Assembly: GCF_900129725.1 (NCBI RefSeq)
Contig: NZ_FQWQ01000004.1
Coordinates: 124,001 to 188,000, forward strand
DNA from: Chryseolinea serpens
GTDB lineage: Bacteria > Bacteroidota > Bacteroidia > Cytophagales > Cyclobacteriaceae
DNA length: 64,000 nucleotides
Reading direction: 5' to 3'
Below are positions 1 to 7,286 of this stretch, in pieces. Every line of letters starts with the position of its first letter. The stretch's first letter is position 1. The notes beneath the pieces are model-generated. The model saw only the letters and a list, made by a program, of their open reading frames with translations. It made no database searches and was not told the origin of the DNA. A program made the translations under genes and the position numbers.

Positions 1-799
1 TCTTGTCGATGATCAGGCCGTCTTCCTGGAACTTGTTGTAGACCCCGCCCATATAGGAAAGACCGAGTTCGCCGATCCGCTTGTTGCGCAGGGCGACTTT
101 GGCGGTGATCAACGGCTCGCCGTTAAAGCTTTCTTCAAAGCGGTCGGTGTTGAGTTTTGTCGCGGGGAGGAACGTCTTATTCTGTGTGTTGCTGATGATC
201 TGGTCGTCAAAACCGTTGGTGAGATACACTTCATAGGCATAGACCCAATCCTTCTTATACAACTTTCCGTAAAGACCAAACCCCACATTGCTCCACGTGG
301 CCGGCAGCATTTGCGTGGCGGAGACGGGGCGATCGATGAATTCCCACTTGGGACCATCATGGTTTTGGTTGAACGCACCGATCGGGTTCATGATCACCCC
401 ACCGCGAAGATTCAATAAGGGATGGAATTCAAAATCAACCGAAGCAAATTCAATGTTGATTTCCTTTGTGCCGTCTTCGAATTCAATTTCGGACAAGAAT
501 TTTATTCGCCTGGAGATCGTTGAGGCAATAAACAACGTGAGCCGTCGCATCTGGAATTGGTGCCCTTCCGAAACACCGTCGGTGCCGAGGTGTTGCCAGT
601 TCGCTTCCACGTAGCCCCCCACGGCAACCGGCACTTTGCCGACCGAGAGAAACGGCCGGTTATAGACCGCGTCCATGTTGAGCAGCAACTTTGTGGTGTC
701 CTTTGGCGTGCGCCGCAACAGGGTGGAGTCGATCTGACCACTCGCACGAAAGTTTAACAGCAGCAAAAGGAGGATCCCGAAGAGTAAAGGTCTTTTCAT
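1..799 (-). CDS. outer-membrane porin-like beta-barrel protein (partial, runs off left edge)
   Basis: Reading from the ATG at 799 gives an open frame of 266 codons to the window edge, so the C-terminus is missing. It begins with a signal peptide (MKRPLLFGILLLLLLNFRASG, then Q), followed by alternating hydrophobic/polar stretches typical of beta strands, for example VAVGGYVEANWQHLG near residues 57-71 and RRIKFLSEIEFEDG near 97-110. This resembles phosphate-selective-porin (OprP/OprO-like) proteins of Bacteroidota. The ATG overlaps the stop of the Rieske gene (ATGA at 796-799), so it is translationally coupled and the third gene of the di-heme/Rieske operon. It probably provides an outer-membrane pore or scaffold for that electron-transfer or metal-uptake system. 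Substrate unknown. Confidence 0.7.
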   Translation of the reverse strand, partial: MKRPLLFGILLLLLLNFRASGQIDSTLLRRTPKDTTKLLLNMDAVYNRPFLSVGKVPVAVGGYVEANWQHLGTDGVSEGHQFQMRRLTLFIASTISRRIKFLSEIEFEDGTKEINIEFASVDFEFHPLLNLRGGVIMNPIGAFNQNHDGPKWEFIDRPVSATQMLPATWSNVGFGLYGKLYKKDWVYAYEVYLTNGFDDQIISNTQNKTFLPATKLNTDRFEESFNGEPLITAKVALRNKRIGELGLSYMGGVYNKFQEDGLIIDK

Positions 800-1242
800 G
801 ATTGTCGCAGGTCTATTTTGATTTTCCCATCACTCACGGTGACCGGGAATGACTTTAAATTTTTTTCAGCGGGCCCCTGGCTCACGGTTCCCTTGTTGTT
901 GAATTCACTTCCGTGACTGGGGCAATGCAAATGATCGCCCGAGGCTTGCAACTCCGATCCCTGGTGTGTGCACTTCATCCACAGGGCGCTGTATTCATTT
1001 TCTGAAAAACGATACACATAGATGGGAAACTCCAGCGTATCATTTTGCACGAGTATATAAGGACGGATGACGGTCTGCTCTTTTTTGAGATACGTGAATT
1101 CAGAAACCGGTACCACGATCCCGTTGGCTTCGATGGTGCCGGTGGCATAATGCGTGCTCTGACAGTTTGTTAAAACCAAGGGAACGATGCCCCCACCGAG
1201 GCAACCCAGACACGTTTGCCGGATGAATTTTCTTCTGTTCAT
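796..1242 (-). CDS. Rieske [2Fe-2S] lipoprotein
   Basis: A 148-residue protein with both Rieske cluster-binding boxes: CTHQG (C91, H93) and CPSHGSEF (C107, H110). Two Cys and two His would bind a [2Fe-2S] cluster. The N-terminus combines a twin-arginine-like start (NRRKFIRQT) with a lipobox (LTNC, C27), so the folded protein is probably exported by Tat and anchored as a lipoprotein. It lacks the hydrophobic transmembrane anchor of bc1-type Rieske subunits and no cytochrome b gene is nearby, so it is not part of a bc complex. It sits 10 bp after the di-heme cytochrome gene and overlaps the porin start by 4 bp. Inferred role: periplasmic electron carrier working with the di-heme protein. Confidence 0.88.
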   Translation of the reverse strand: MNRRKFIRQTCLGCLGGGIVPLVLTNCQSTHYATGTIEANGIVVPVSEFTYLKKEQTVIRPYILVQNDTLEFPIYVYRFSENEYSALWMKCTHQGSELQASGDHLHCPSHGSEFNNKGTVSQGPAEKNLKSFPVTVSDGKIKIDLRQS

Positions 1243-1252
1243 AATTTTCGCC

Positions 1253-2449
1253 TTACAGGTTTTCCAGGAATTGAATCAATTTGGTTTTGTCATCGGCCGA
1301 AAGGCTCACATACCGGTCTTTCACTTGCGCAGCCTCACCGCCATGCAAGAGGATGGCCTCTTCAATGCTTCCCGCTCTTCCATCGTGCAACAAGAAATAT
1401 TTTCCGCCTTGAGAATTTTTTGAGAGCCCCAGACCCCACAACGGTGGTGTTCGCCATTCGTAGGTTTTTGCAGATCCTTCTGTGTAGCCATCGTCCAGTC
1501 CGGGCCCCATGTCGTGGAGCAACAAGTCGCTGTAAGGGGCAAAGACTTTATGGGCCAATGCGTTGATCGAAGAATTTCCTGTTTTCATCTCCGGCCGGTG
1601 GCATTTGGCGCAGCCTGTTGTGCTGAAGATCTGTGCACCCGAAACGAGTTCGTCTTTTTCACCACGGGCGATGGGGGCTTTTAATGTTTTCAGATAGAAC
1701 ACCACATCATTGACGCGCTGGTTGGGAATTTCGGGGTCGGTCTCCAGTCCTGAGTAAGTGTCGTAGGGTTCGTAGGTGGTAGTGATGCCAATGTCCTGAT
1801 TGTAGGCCGTCACGGTCTGTTGAAGGAGGTCATACGTAGCGCCCTTTTTGCCAAACCTGCCGATATATTTTTCATCCTTTTCAACGCTGCCTTCGCGGGG
1901 CGTAACATATCCCTTCAACCTGATCCAGTTGGCCACGCCGCTGATGCCGTCACCATCCAGATCGTCGGGGTCGGCCCAGCTCAGAATTTCTTCGTCGGCC
2001 ACCGCATCCAGGAAACCCAGGCCCGTGTTGGCGGGCGGTGTGAACTTTGAGTAGGGAGCGCCGGAAGGAATGCTTTCAGGGGTGTAGCCCGGAATAGCCC
2101 GGTGCTGCAACTGTGGCCCGCCCATAGTTAAAAAGAGGTTGCCTCGTTCATCGCTTTGGCCAAACCGGGTGAGGGTGGTGAAGGGATGACCCTTGCCATC
2201 GCCGGCATGGCAACTGCCACAAGAGGTAGCGACAAACAAAGGACCCAACCCATTGGCGGACGTGAAGACGTCGGTATTAAAAGCCGCATCGCCTTTCAGA
2301 AAGTGCTGATTTTCAGCCTCCGACAGGCCTTCCACGGGACCGTCCAAAAGGGTATCACTTTCGCGCGCGGCGGGTTCAAATTCGGAGCAGGCCGCGGCCA
2401 GGGTCAAAAATGCAAAAAGTGTGAGTCGGGAAAATATTCGGGTATTCAT
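1253..2449 (-). CDS. di-heme cytochrome lipoprotein, DUF1111 / 'thiol oxidoreductase' family
   Basis: A 398-residue exported protein with two c-heme motifs: CGSCH (C77, C80, H81) and CAKCH (C280, C283, H284). The signal peptide ends in a lipobox (LAAAC, C21). The arrangement of N-terminal heme, long middle domain and second heme, with family-like stretches such as GLGPLF and TPPLWGLG, matches the DUF1111 di-heme oxidoreductases, which are distantly related to MauG and di-heme peroxidases. In Bacteroidota and Proteobacteria these often occur with iron-uptake (imelysin-type) genes; no imelysin is visible here. It is the first gene of the operon and is divergent from the DtxR-type regulator, with a possible operator in the 103-bp gap. 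Substrate unknown. Confidence 0.85.
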   Translation of the reverse strand: MNTRIFSRLTLFAFLTLAAACSEFEPAARESDTLLDGPVEGLSEAENQHFLKGDAAFNTDVFTSANGLGPLFVATSCGSCHAGDGKGHPFTTLTRFGQSDERGNLFLTMGGPQLQHRAIPGYTPESIPSGAPYSKFTPPANTGLGFLDAVADEEILSWADPDDLDGDGISGVANWIRLKGYVTPREGSVEKDEKYIGRFGKKGATYDLLQQTVTAYNQDIGITTTYEPYDTYSGLETDPEIPNQRVNDVVFYLKTLKAPIARGEKDELVSGAQIFSTTGCAKCHRPEMKTGNSSINALAHKVFAPYSDLLLHDMGPGLDDGYTEGSAKTYEWRTPPLWGLGLSKNSQGGKYFLLHDGRAGSIEEAILLHGGEAAQVKDRYVSLSADDKTKLIQFLENL

Positions 2450-2481
2450 CGAACAAAAGTACGAACGTTAGAATTAAAATG

Positions 2482-2495
2482 TTAGATGAATCTAA
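2482..2495. promoter_or_regulatory. candidate operator palindrome for the DtxR/MntR-type regulator
   Basis: TTAGATGAATCTAA is a 6-bp inverted repeat (TTAGAT/ATCTAA) around a central GA. It lies in the 103-bp gap between the divergent di-heme gene (start 2449) and regulator gene (start 2553), and another TTAGA half-site is at 2468-2472. Arms of this form resemble known DtxR/MntR boxes. Assignment is inference from position and symmetry. Confidence 0.4.
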
Positions 2496-2552
2496 TAAAA
2501 TAAATTTAATAATCTTACCCAGAAATTGCGATTTTTGATATAAATCGGGGCT

Positions 2553-3200
2553 ATGGGGTCATTAACGGAAGAAAACTATATCAAATCCATTTACTCCTTA
2601 TCCGGGGAAACCGGCGAAGTTTCGTTTACTGACCTCGCCCGGAAACTGGAAGTAAAACTTCCCACGGTGAACAGTATGGTAAAAAAGCTGGCCGTCAAAA
2701 AGATGATCGTCTATGCACCCTACAAAGGGGTGAAGCTCACCGAAAAGGGAAAAAAGGAAGCGCTCTCGATCATCCGAAAACACCGCCTGGCAGAATTGTT
2801 CCTGGTGAAAGTGATGGGCCTGGGATGGGAGGAAGTCCACGACATCGCCGAACAACTGGAGCACGTGAACTCGGCCCGTTTTTATGACCGCATGGACGAG
2901 CTGCTGAATTTCCCCAAAGCCGATCCACACGGCGAGCCCATCCCGGACACAGACGGAAAACTCCCCGCAAAAAAACGCATCGCCCTGAGCGAGGTGGCCG
3001 AAGGAAAAACCGTAAAGATCATCGCCGTCTCGGTCGACGAAAAACCTTTCCTGGACCTTCTCAATATAAAGCGCATCCACATTGGCGACACCATCACCAT
3101 CCAAAAGCGCGAACCTTTCGACGGCTCGCTGGCGATCCTAAAATCCGGCCACGAGATCATCCTAAGCCAGCAGGTAACGGAGCGGTTGTTCGTGGAATGA
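2553..3200 (+). CDS. DtxR/MntR-family metal-dependent transcriptional regulator
   Basis: A 215-residue protein with an N-terminal winged helix (residues 5-64, recognition region VKLPTVNSMVKKL), a dimerisation and metal-binding domain (about 65-140), and a C-terminal SH3/FeoA-like domain (about 150-215). Candidate metal ligands are H77, E81, H96, E100, E103, H104 and the DPHG loop at 124-127. The E-x2-EH pattern is closer to manganese-type MntR than to iron-type DtxR, which has Cys at the E100 position; however N8 replaces the Asp8 of Bacillus MntR. It is divergent from the di-heme/Rieske/porin operon, which it probably represses when the metal is abundant. Whether it senses Fe or Mn cannot be settled from sequence. 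Confidence 0.85.
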   Translation: MGSLTEENYIKSIYSLSGETGEVSFTDLARKLEVKLPTVNSMVKKLAVKKMIVYAPYKGVKLTEKGKKEALSIIRKHRLAELFLVKVMGLGWEEVHDIAEQLEHVNSARFYDRMDELLNFPKADPHGEPIPDTDGKLPAKKRIALSEVAEGKTVKIIAVSVDEKPFLDLLNIKRIHIGDTITIQKREPFDGSLAILKSGHEIILSQQVTERLFVE

Positions 3201-3233
3201 ACCGATAAGGCCTGCAGGTTTGCCGACAAAGAT

Positions 3234-3458
3234 CGTCGTTCCGCAGGCACGCCCTTCCTCTGGCTTCGAACGTGTCCAAGGAACCCCATGGATAGCACAT
3301 TGGATCTGTGCAGCATTTCAAAGCGGGGGCGAGGTTCTCGGTGTTTGCCGTTCTTCGTTTCATCCCGTGTGCAAGTTATCCGGTTTCAGTGCTCTCGAAA
3401 TTCGGATGTCTTGAACTGCGGGCGTAGGTTTTAAAAAACGCGTGCCTGCGACATGACG
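3234..3458. mobile_element. MITE-like intergenic repeat, copy 1
   Basis: A 225-bp element bounded by imperfect terminal inverted repeats: the left end CGTCGTTCCGCAGGCACGC and the reverse complement of the right end agree at 16 of 19 positions. The same element recurs 252-254 bp downstream with a perfectly identical core beginning near GGATAGCACATTGG. There is no transposase and no convincing ORF; short frames on the minus strand starting MKRRTANTENL exist in both copies only because the DNA is identical. It is most likely a non-autonomous mobile or interspersed repeat. No clear target-site duplication was found. Confidence 0.5.
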
Positions 3459-3485
3459 AAGTACTGCCGGCCTTCCGACAAAACA

Positions 3486-3712
3486 CGTCGTTCCGCAGGC
3501 ACAAACTGTCTCTGGCTTCGCACGTGTTCAAGGAATCCCGTGGATAGCACATTGGATCTGTGCAGCATTTCAAAGCGGGGGCGAGGTTCTCGGTGTTTGC
3601 CGTTCTTCGTTTCATCCCGTGTGCAAGTTATCCGGTTTCAGTGCTCTCGAAATTCGGGATGTCTTGAACTGCGGGCGTAGGTTTTAAAAAAACGCGTGCC
3701 AGCGACATGACG
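3486..3712. mobile_element. MITE-like intergenic repeat, copy 2
   Basis: Second tandem copy of the element at 3234-3458, 227 bp. It differs by scattered substitutions in the first 60 bp and by two single-base insertions near the right end (an extra G near 3658 and a longer A run near 3690). Its left end is CGTCGTTCCGCAGGCAC and its right end GTGCCAGCGACATGACG, again inverted to each other. The 27 bp between the copies contains GGCCGGC-like sequence but no gene. Confidence 0.5.
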
Positions 3713-3730
3713 TGTTCGCCAGGCTTCGTT

Positions 3731-3787
3731 TTTATAAATTTGGTTAAGCTTTATGAATTTGGTTAAGTTTTATGATTTTGGTTAAAA
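3731..3787 (+). repeat. three tandem 19-bp direct repeats upstream of the PAS kinase
   Basis: Three consecutive 19-bp units (3731-3749, 3750-3768, 3769-3787) follow the pattern TTTAT(A/G)A(A/T)TTTGGTTAA plus two variable bases. They end 77 bp before the kinase start at 3865. Such evenly spaced AT-rich units could be binding sites for a regulator or be promoter related (unit 1 contains TAAATTTG). Function is inference. Confidence 0.6.
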
Positions 3788-3864
3788 GGATTACCTTTAA
3801 TCATCTCATTACCTGACGGTCCCTATGGCCGGTTAGCTGTAGTCATCCGTCTAAAAAATTAAGT

Positions 3865-6126
3865 ATGTCCGATTTCTTTTATTGGTTGCCCGGCCTGCTC
3901 GTTGTGGTTGATGCGAATTTCAAGATCGTGTCCGGAAATAAGGAGTTTGTGGAGTATGCTTCACCGGATCACGGTAACATCTTTGGCAAAGAAATATTTT
4001 CGCTGTTCAAAACTCCACGACACATACTGCAGTCCGCTCTGGAGGATGTCCGGATCAATAAGCAACCAACCTCTCCGTTGCTTTTTACTGAGGCCGATAA
4101 AACTGTCAAAATTGAATTCACACCTGTGCCCGAGAATGGCGGTGTCCCCTTCGTCATTCTGAAAATAGAATTTACCACTGCCGACGCCAAAAATGCCACG
4201 GACACGCACGACCTGTTTGCCAACCTGTTCGAATTCAACCCCGCGGCCCTGGCCATTTCCCGCCTCAGTGACGCGACCATCATCAACGTGAACGAGGCGT
4301 TGCTACGGCTGCTCGACTTTTCCGACAAGGCCGAGCTGGTCGGCAAGACCGCCGAAAGCCTGAACCTGATGGACAACCCGGAGCAGCGAAATGAGATCAT
4401 CCGTCAGCTAAAAGAAAACAAGAAGGTGATGAACACCGAGGGCAGCCTCCGTACGCGAAAGGGAAATGTCAAGTGGACTTCGATGTCGCTATTGCTGGTG
4501 AACCTGAACGATGAGCCCTGTTTGATCGCGGTCATGATCGATATCACCGAAAGAAAAATGGCGGAGGATAAGTTAAAGAGCATCAACGCCGAGTTGGAAG
4601 ATCGGATCATGGAACGGTCGAGAAAGATGTTGGAGACGGAGCTTGAGTATCACTCCGTCATCGAGCAGGCCACGGACGGCATTTTTATTTCGGATGACAA
4701 GGGAAAATATATCGATGTCAACCCCAGCGCCTGCGCACTGTTGGGGTATACCAAAGAAGAGTTCCTGAAAATGACCACGCAGGATGTGCTGCAACCGGAA
4801 GAAGCGAGACGCAATCCTCCGAAGTTTGCAGAGTTGCTGGATGGCAAAAAGATCTTGAGCAGGCGAAACCTGATCCGGAAAGACGGCTCCCTCGTTCCCG
4901 TCGAGATCAACGCGCGGATGCTCACCAACGGCCGCATGCTGGGCATGGTGCGCGACATCACCGAACGCCAGCGGGAAGAAGAAGCCATTCAAAACATGAA
5001 CGCCGCCCTGGAAGAAAAAGTGAAGGAGCGAACGGCCGAACTGGAACGAAAAGTGACGGAATTAAAAGAGAGTGAAGATAAGTTTGAGAAAGCGTTTAAG
5101 GCAAGCTCTGCCGGCATCACCATCACGCGGCTTTCAGATTCCAGGTACATGGAAGTTAACGATTCCTTTTTGCAAATGATCGGTTGCTCCCGCGAAGAGG
5201 TGCTTCATCACAGTTCCACGGAGTTGGGGCTGATCGTGAATATAAAACAAAGAGAAGAGGTCTTGAGAGCATTGATCCGCGACGGCTCTTTCAAACATAT
5301 GGAGATGACCATAAAACGGAGGTCGGGCGAATTGATTGAAATTTTATCATCCATCGAAACCATTCAGCACGGTGGGGAGAAGTTTGCCATCAATATCATC
5401 TACGACATCACCGAACTCAAGCACGCGCAACAGAAACTGGAGGTTGCCAACCGGGAGTTGGAGGCGTTCACCTATTCGGTCTCGCACGACTTGCGGGCGC
5501 CGCTCCGGTCCATCATCGGCTACTCCGAAATATTGAAAGAAGATTTCGACCCCGTGCTGGACGACGAAGGGAAGCGACATCTCAACAAGATCCAGAACAA
5601 CGCCACCAAAATGGGGCGCTTGATCGATGACCTCCTCGCGTTCTCCAAGCTGGGCAAACAGGAACTGGCCAAGGCGCAGATCCACACCGACACCATGGTC
5701 GAAAAAAACATCCACGACCTCGTCGCGTCAACCCAAACCAACGCCGAGATCATCGTCGATGCCCTGGCGCCTTCGTTTGGCGATCTGTCCATGCTAAACC
5801 AGGTGTGGCAAAACCTGATTTCCAATGCCATTAAATACTCTTCAAAAAAAGAAACCCCCGTCATTCACATCGGGTCGTTTCCCGATGGGGAGGAGGTTGT
5901 CTTTTTTGTCAAGGACAATGGCGCGGGCTTTAACATGGACTATGGTCACAAATTGTTCGGTGTTTTCCAGCGGCTGCACAGGACCACCGAATTTGAAGGA
6001 ACCGGAGTGGGGCTGGCCCTGACAAAAAGAATCGTCGACAAACATGGTGGCCGCATATGGGCGGAGGGAAGAGATGGGGAAGGGGCGACGTTCTTTTTTT
6101 CCTTGCCTCCGATGCCAGGGGATTAA
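3865..6126 (+). CDS. soluble multi-PAS sensor histidine kinase
   Basis: A 753-residue protein with no signal peptide or membrane helix. Four PAS-type sensor modules precede the kinase core: about 1-107, 117-232 (ending DITERKMAED), 262-375 (ending DITERQREEE) and 405-522 (ending DITELKHAQQ), the middle ones joined by helical linkers such as EEKVKERTAELERKV. The HisKA box is SVSHDLRAPLRS with phospho-acceptor H541. The ATPase domain carries the N box (NLISNAIKYSS, N650), G1 (DNGAGF, D684) and G2 (GTGVGLAL). The layout resembles phytochrome-like soluble kinases, but no GAF/PHY domain is present. No response regulator is adjacent; the next gene, 35 bp on, is a nucleotide cyclase. The sensed signal is unknown. 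Confidence 0.92.
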   Translation: MSDFFYWLPGLLVVVDANFKIVSGNKEFVEYASPDHGNIFGKEIFSLFKTPRHILQSALEDVRINKQPTSPLLFTEADKTVKIEFTPVPENGGVPFVILKIEFTTADAKNATDTHDLFANLFEFNPAALAISRLSDATIINVNEALLRLLDFSDKAELVGKTAESLNLMDNPEQRNEIIRQLKENKKVMNTEGSLRTRKGNVKWTSMSLLLVNLNDEPCLIAVMIDITERKMAEDKLKSINAELEDRIMERSRKMLETELEYHSVIEQATDGIFISDDKGKYIDVNPSACALLGYTKEEFLKMTTQDVLQPEEARRNPPKFAELLDGKKILSRRNLIRKDGSLVPVEINARMLTNGRMLGMVRDITERQREEEAIQNMNAALEEKVKERTAELERKVTELKESEDKFEKAFKASSAGITITRLSDSRYMEVNDSFLQMIGCSREEVLHHSSTELGLIVNIKQREEVLRALIRDGSFKHMEMTIKRRSGELIEILSSIETIQHGGEKFAINIIYDITELKHAQQKLEVANRELEAFTYSVSHDLRAPLRSIIGYSEILKEDFDPVLDDEGKRHLNKIQNNATKMGRLIDDLLAFSKLGKQELAKAQIHTDTMVEKNIHDLVASTQTNAEIIVDALAPSFGDLSMLNQVWQNLISNAIKYSSKKETPVIHIGSFPDGEEVVFFVKDNGAGFNMDYGHKLFGVFQRLHRTTEFEGTGVGLALTKRIVDKHGGRIWAEGRDGEGATFFFSLPPMPGD

Positions 6127-6161
6127 AAAAGGTCAACATGCATCAATAAAATTACAAAGGG

Positions 6162-7280
6162 ATGTCAAAGAAAATAGATTATACCGCCACGGCGCAGCGA
6201 ATTTTCGCCCAATTTCCCTTCCTCACTTTCCTGAGCATTCAAATAAATTTCTGGATAATCGCCAATGTTCTCCTGGGAACGATCATGCACCTGCAAACCC
6301 GCTCGGTCGGCGAAACATTTCATTTGACCGGATTAGGCCGCCTGACCCCGGTGCTCATGGTTTGTGTTACGATAGGGATTTTGAATGGTGTATGCCTTGG
6401 ATCGGCCGACTATTATTTTGACAGGAAAATGGCCAGGAAGCAATCCCTGGGACGGATCCTCCTTTTAAAGACCATCATATCCGTCAGTGTTTTGCTTCTT
6501 TTTTTTGCGCTCCTTCGATTTGTCTTATTTGATTGGGTGCGCTCCCCACAACTGGCATCCGGGCTGAGTCCCAAGTCATGGGAATATATATTCTATATCC
6601 TGGCGATCTATTATTTCTTTATGACCCTCCTGATCAACTTCATCAACCAGGTGAATAAGAAATATGGTCCCGGCGTATTGGTCCCCTTGCTGCTCGGAAA
6701 ATATAGCATCCCAAAAGAAGAGGAACGGATCTTTATGTTCATGGACTTGAAATCCTCTACCTCCATTGCCGAGAAACTGGGTCACATAAAATACAGCGAA
6801 TTCATCCGTGATAGTTTTATGGACATTAACCGGGAACTGTTGCCCTTTCGCGCGGAAGTATACCAATATGTAGGCGACGAGATCGTGGTGACCTGGCGGG
6901 TGCCGGATGGACTCAAGGACTTTTCCTGCATCCGGTTTTTCTTTGCCACCGAAAAACATTTTTTAGATAAAGCTGAATACTACACAAAGCGCTACGGCTT
7001 TCTCCCACATTTCAAAGCAGGTCTACACATGGGGACTGTGACGGTTGTAGAAATTGGCGACATCAAAAGAGACATTGCCTATCATGGCGACACCTTGAAT
7101 ACCGCGGCAAGGATCCAAAGCGTCTGTAACGAGTACAATAAGAAGTTTCTCATTTCAGAATATCTGCTGAAGAAAATCGACGTCAACCATCACCTTAAAG
7201 CGGAAGCCTTGGGGATGATCCAACTGAGAGGCAAAACCTCGACGATTGGGATCGCGAGCCTGGATTATGGAATGCGTTAG
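6162..7280 (+). CDS. membrane-bound class III adenylate/guanylate cyclase
   Basis: A 372-residue protein. Four predicted membrane helices (about 20-42, 60-82, 100-124 and 141-162) precede a cytoplasmic class III cyclase domain (about 188-370). The metal-binding aspartates are in FMDLKSSTS (D195) and QYVGDE (D239). The HGDTLNTAARIQ segment provides the Asn/Arg transition-state residues. This is a complete catalytic set, so the enzyme probably makes cAMP; cGMP cannot be excluded. It lies 35 bp after the PAS kinase on the same strand, suggesting co-transcription, and its stop is only 6 bp from the stop of the convergent permease gene. Confidence 0.88.
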   Translation: MSKKIDYTATAQRIFAQFPFLTFLSIQINFWIIANVLLGTIMHLQTRSVGETFHLTGLGRLTPVLMVCVTIGILNGVCLGSADYYFDRKMARKQSLGRILLLKTIISVSVLLLFFALLRFVLFDWVRSPQLASGLSPKSWEYIFYILAIYYFFMTLLINFINQVNKKYGPGVLVPLLLGKYSIPKEEERIFMFMDLKSSTSIAEKLGHIKYSEFIRDSFMDINRELLPFRAEVYQYVGDEIVVTWRVPDGLKDFSCIRFFFATEKHFLDKAEYYTKRYGFLPHFKAGLHMGTVTVVEIGDIKRDIAYHGDTLNTAARIQSVCNEYNKKFLISEYLLKKIDVNHHLKAEALGMIQLRGKTSTIGIASLDYGMR

Positions 7281-7286
7281 AAAGGA

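Noticed and set aside
2454-2461. TACTTTTG on the minus strand as -7 element for the di-heme operon
   Set aside because: No TTTG at the required distance upstream and it ends only 4 bp before the start codon.
3157-3615. Two minus-strand ORFs (3157-3363 and 3376-3615) starting with the same MKRRTANTENL peptide
   Set aside because: They lie within the duplicated MITE-like DNA; identity of the peptides follows from identity of the DNA, the C-termini diverge, and composition is not protein-like.
3735-3742. TAAATTTG in the 19-bp repeats as -7 promoter element for the PAS kinase
   Set aside because: No TTTG 19-21 bp upstream; better explained as part of the repeat unit.
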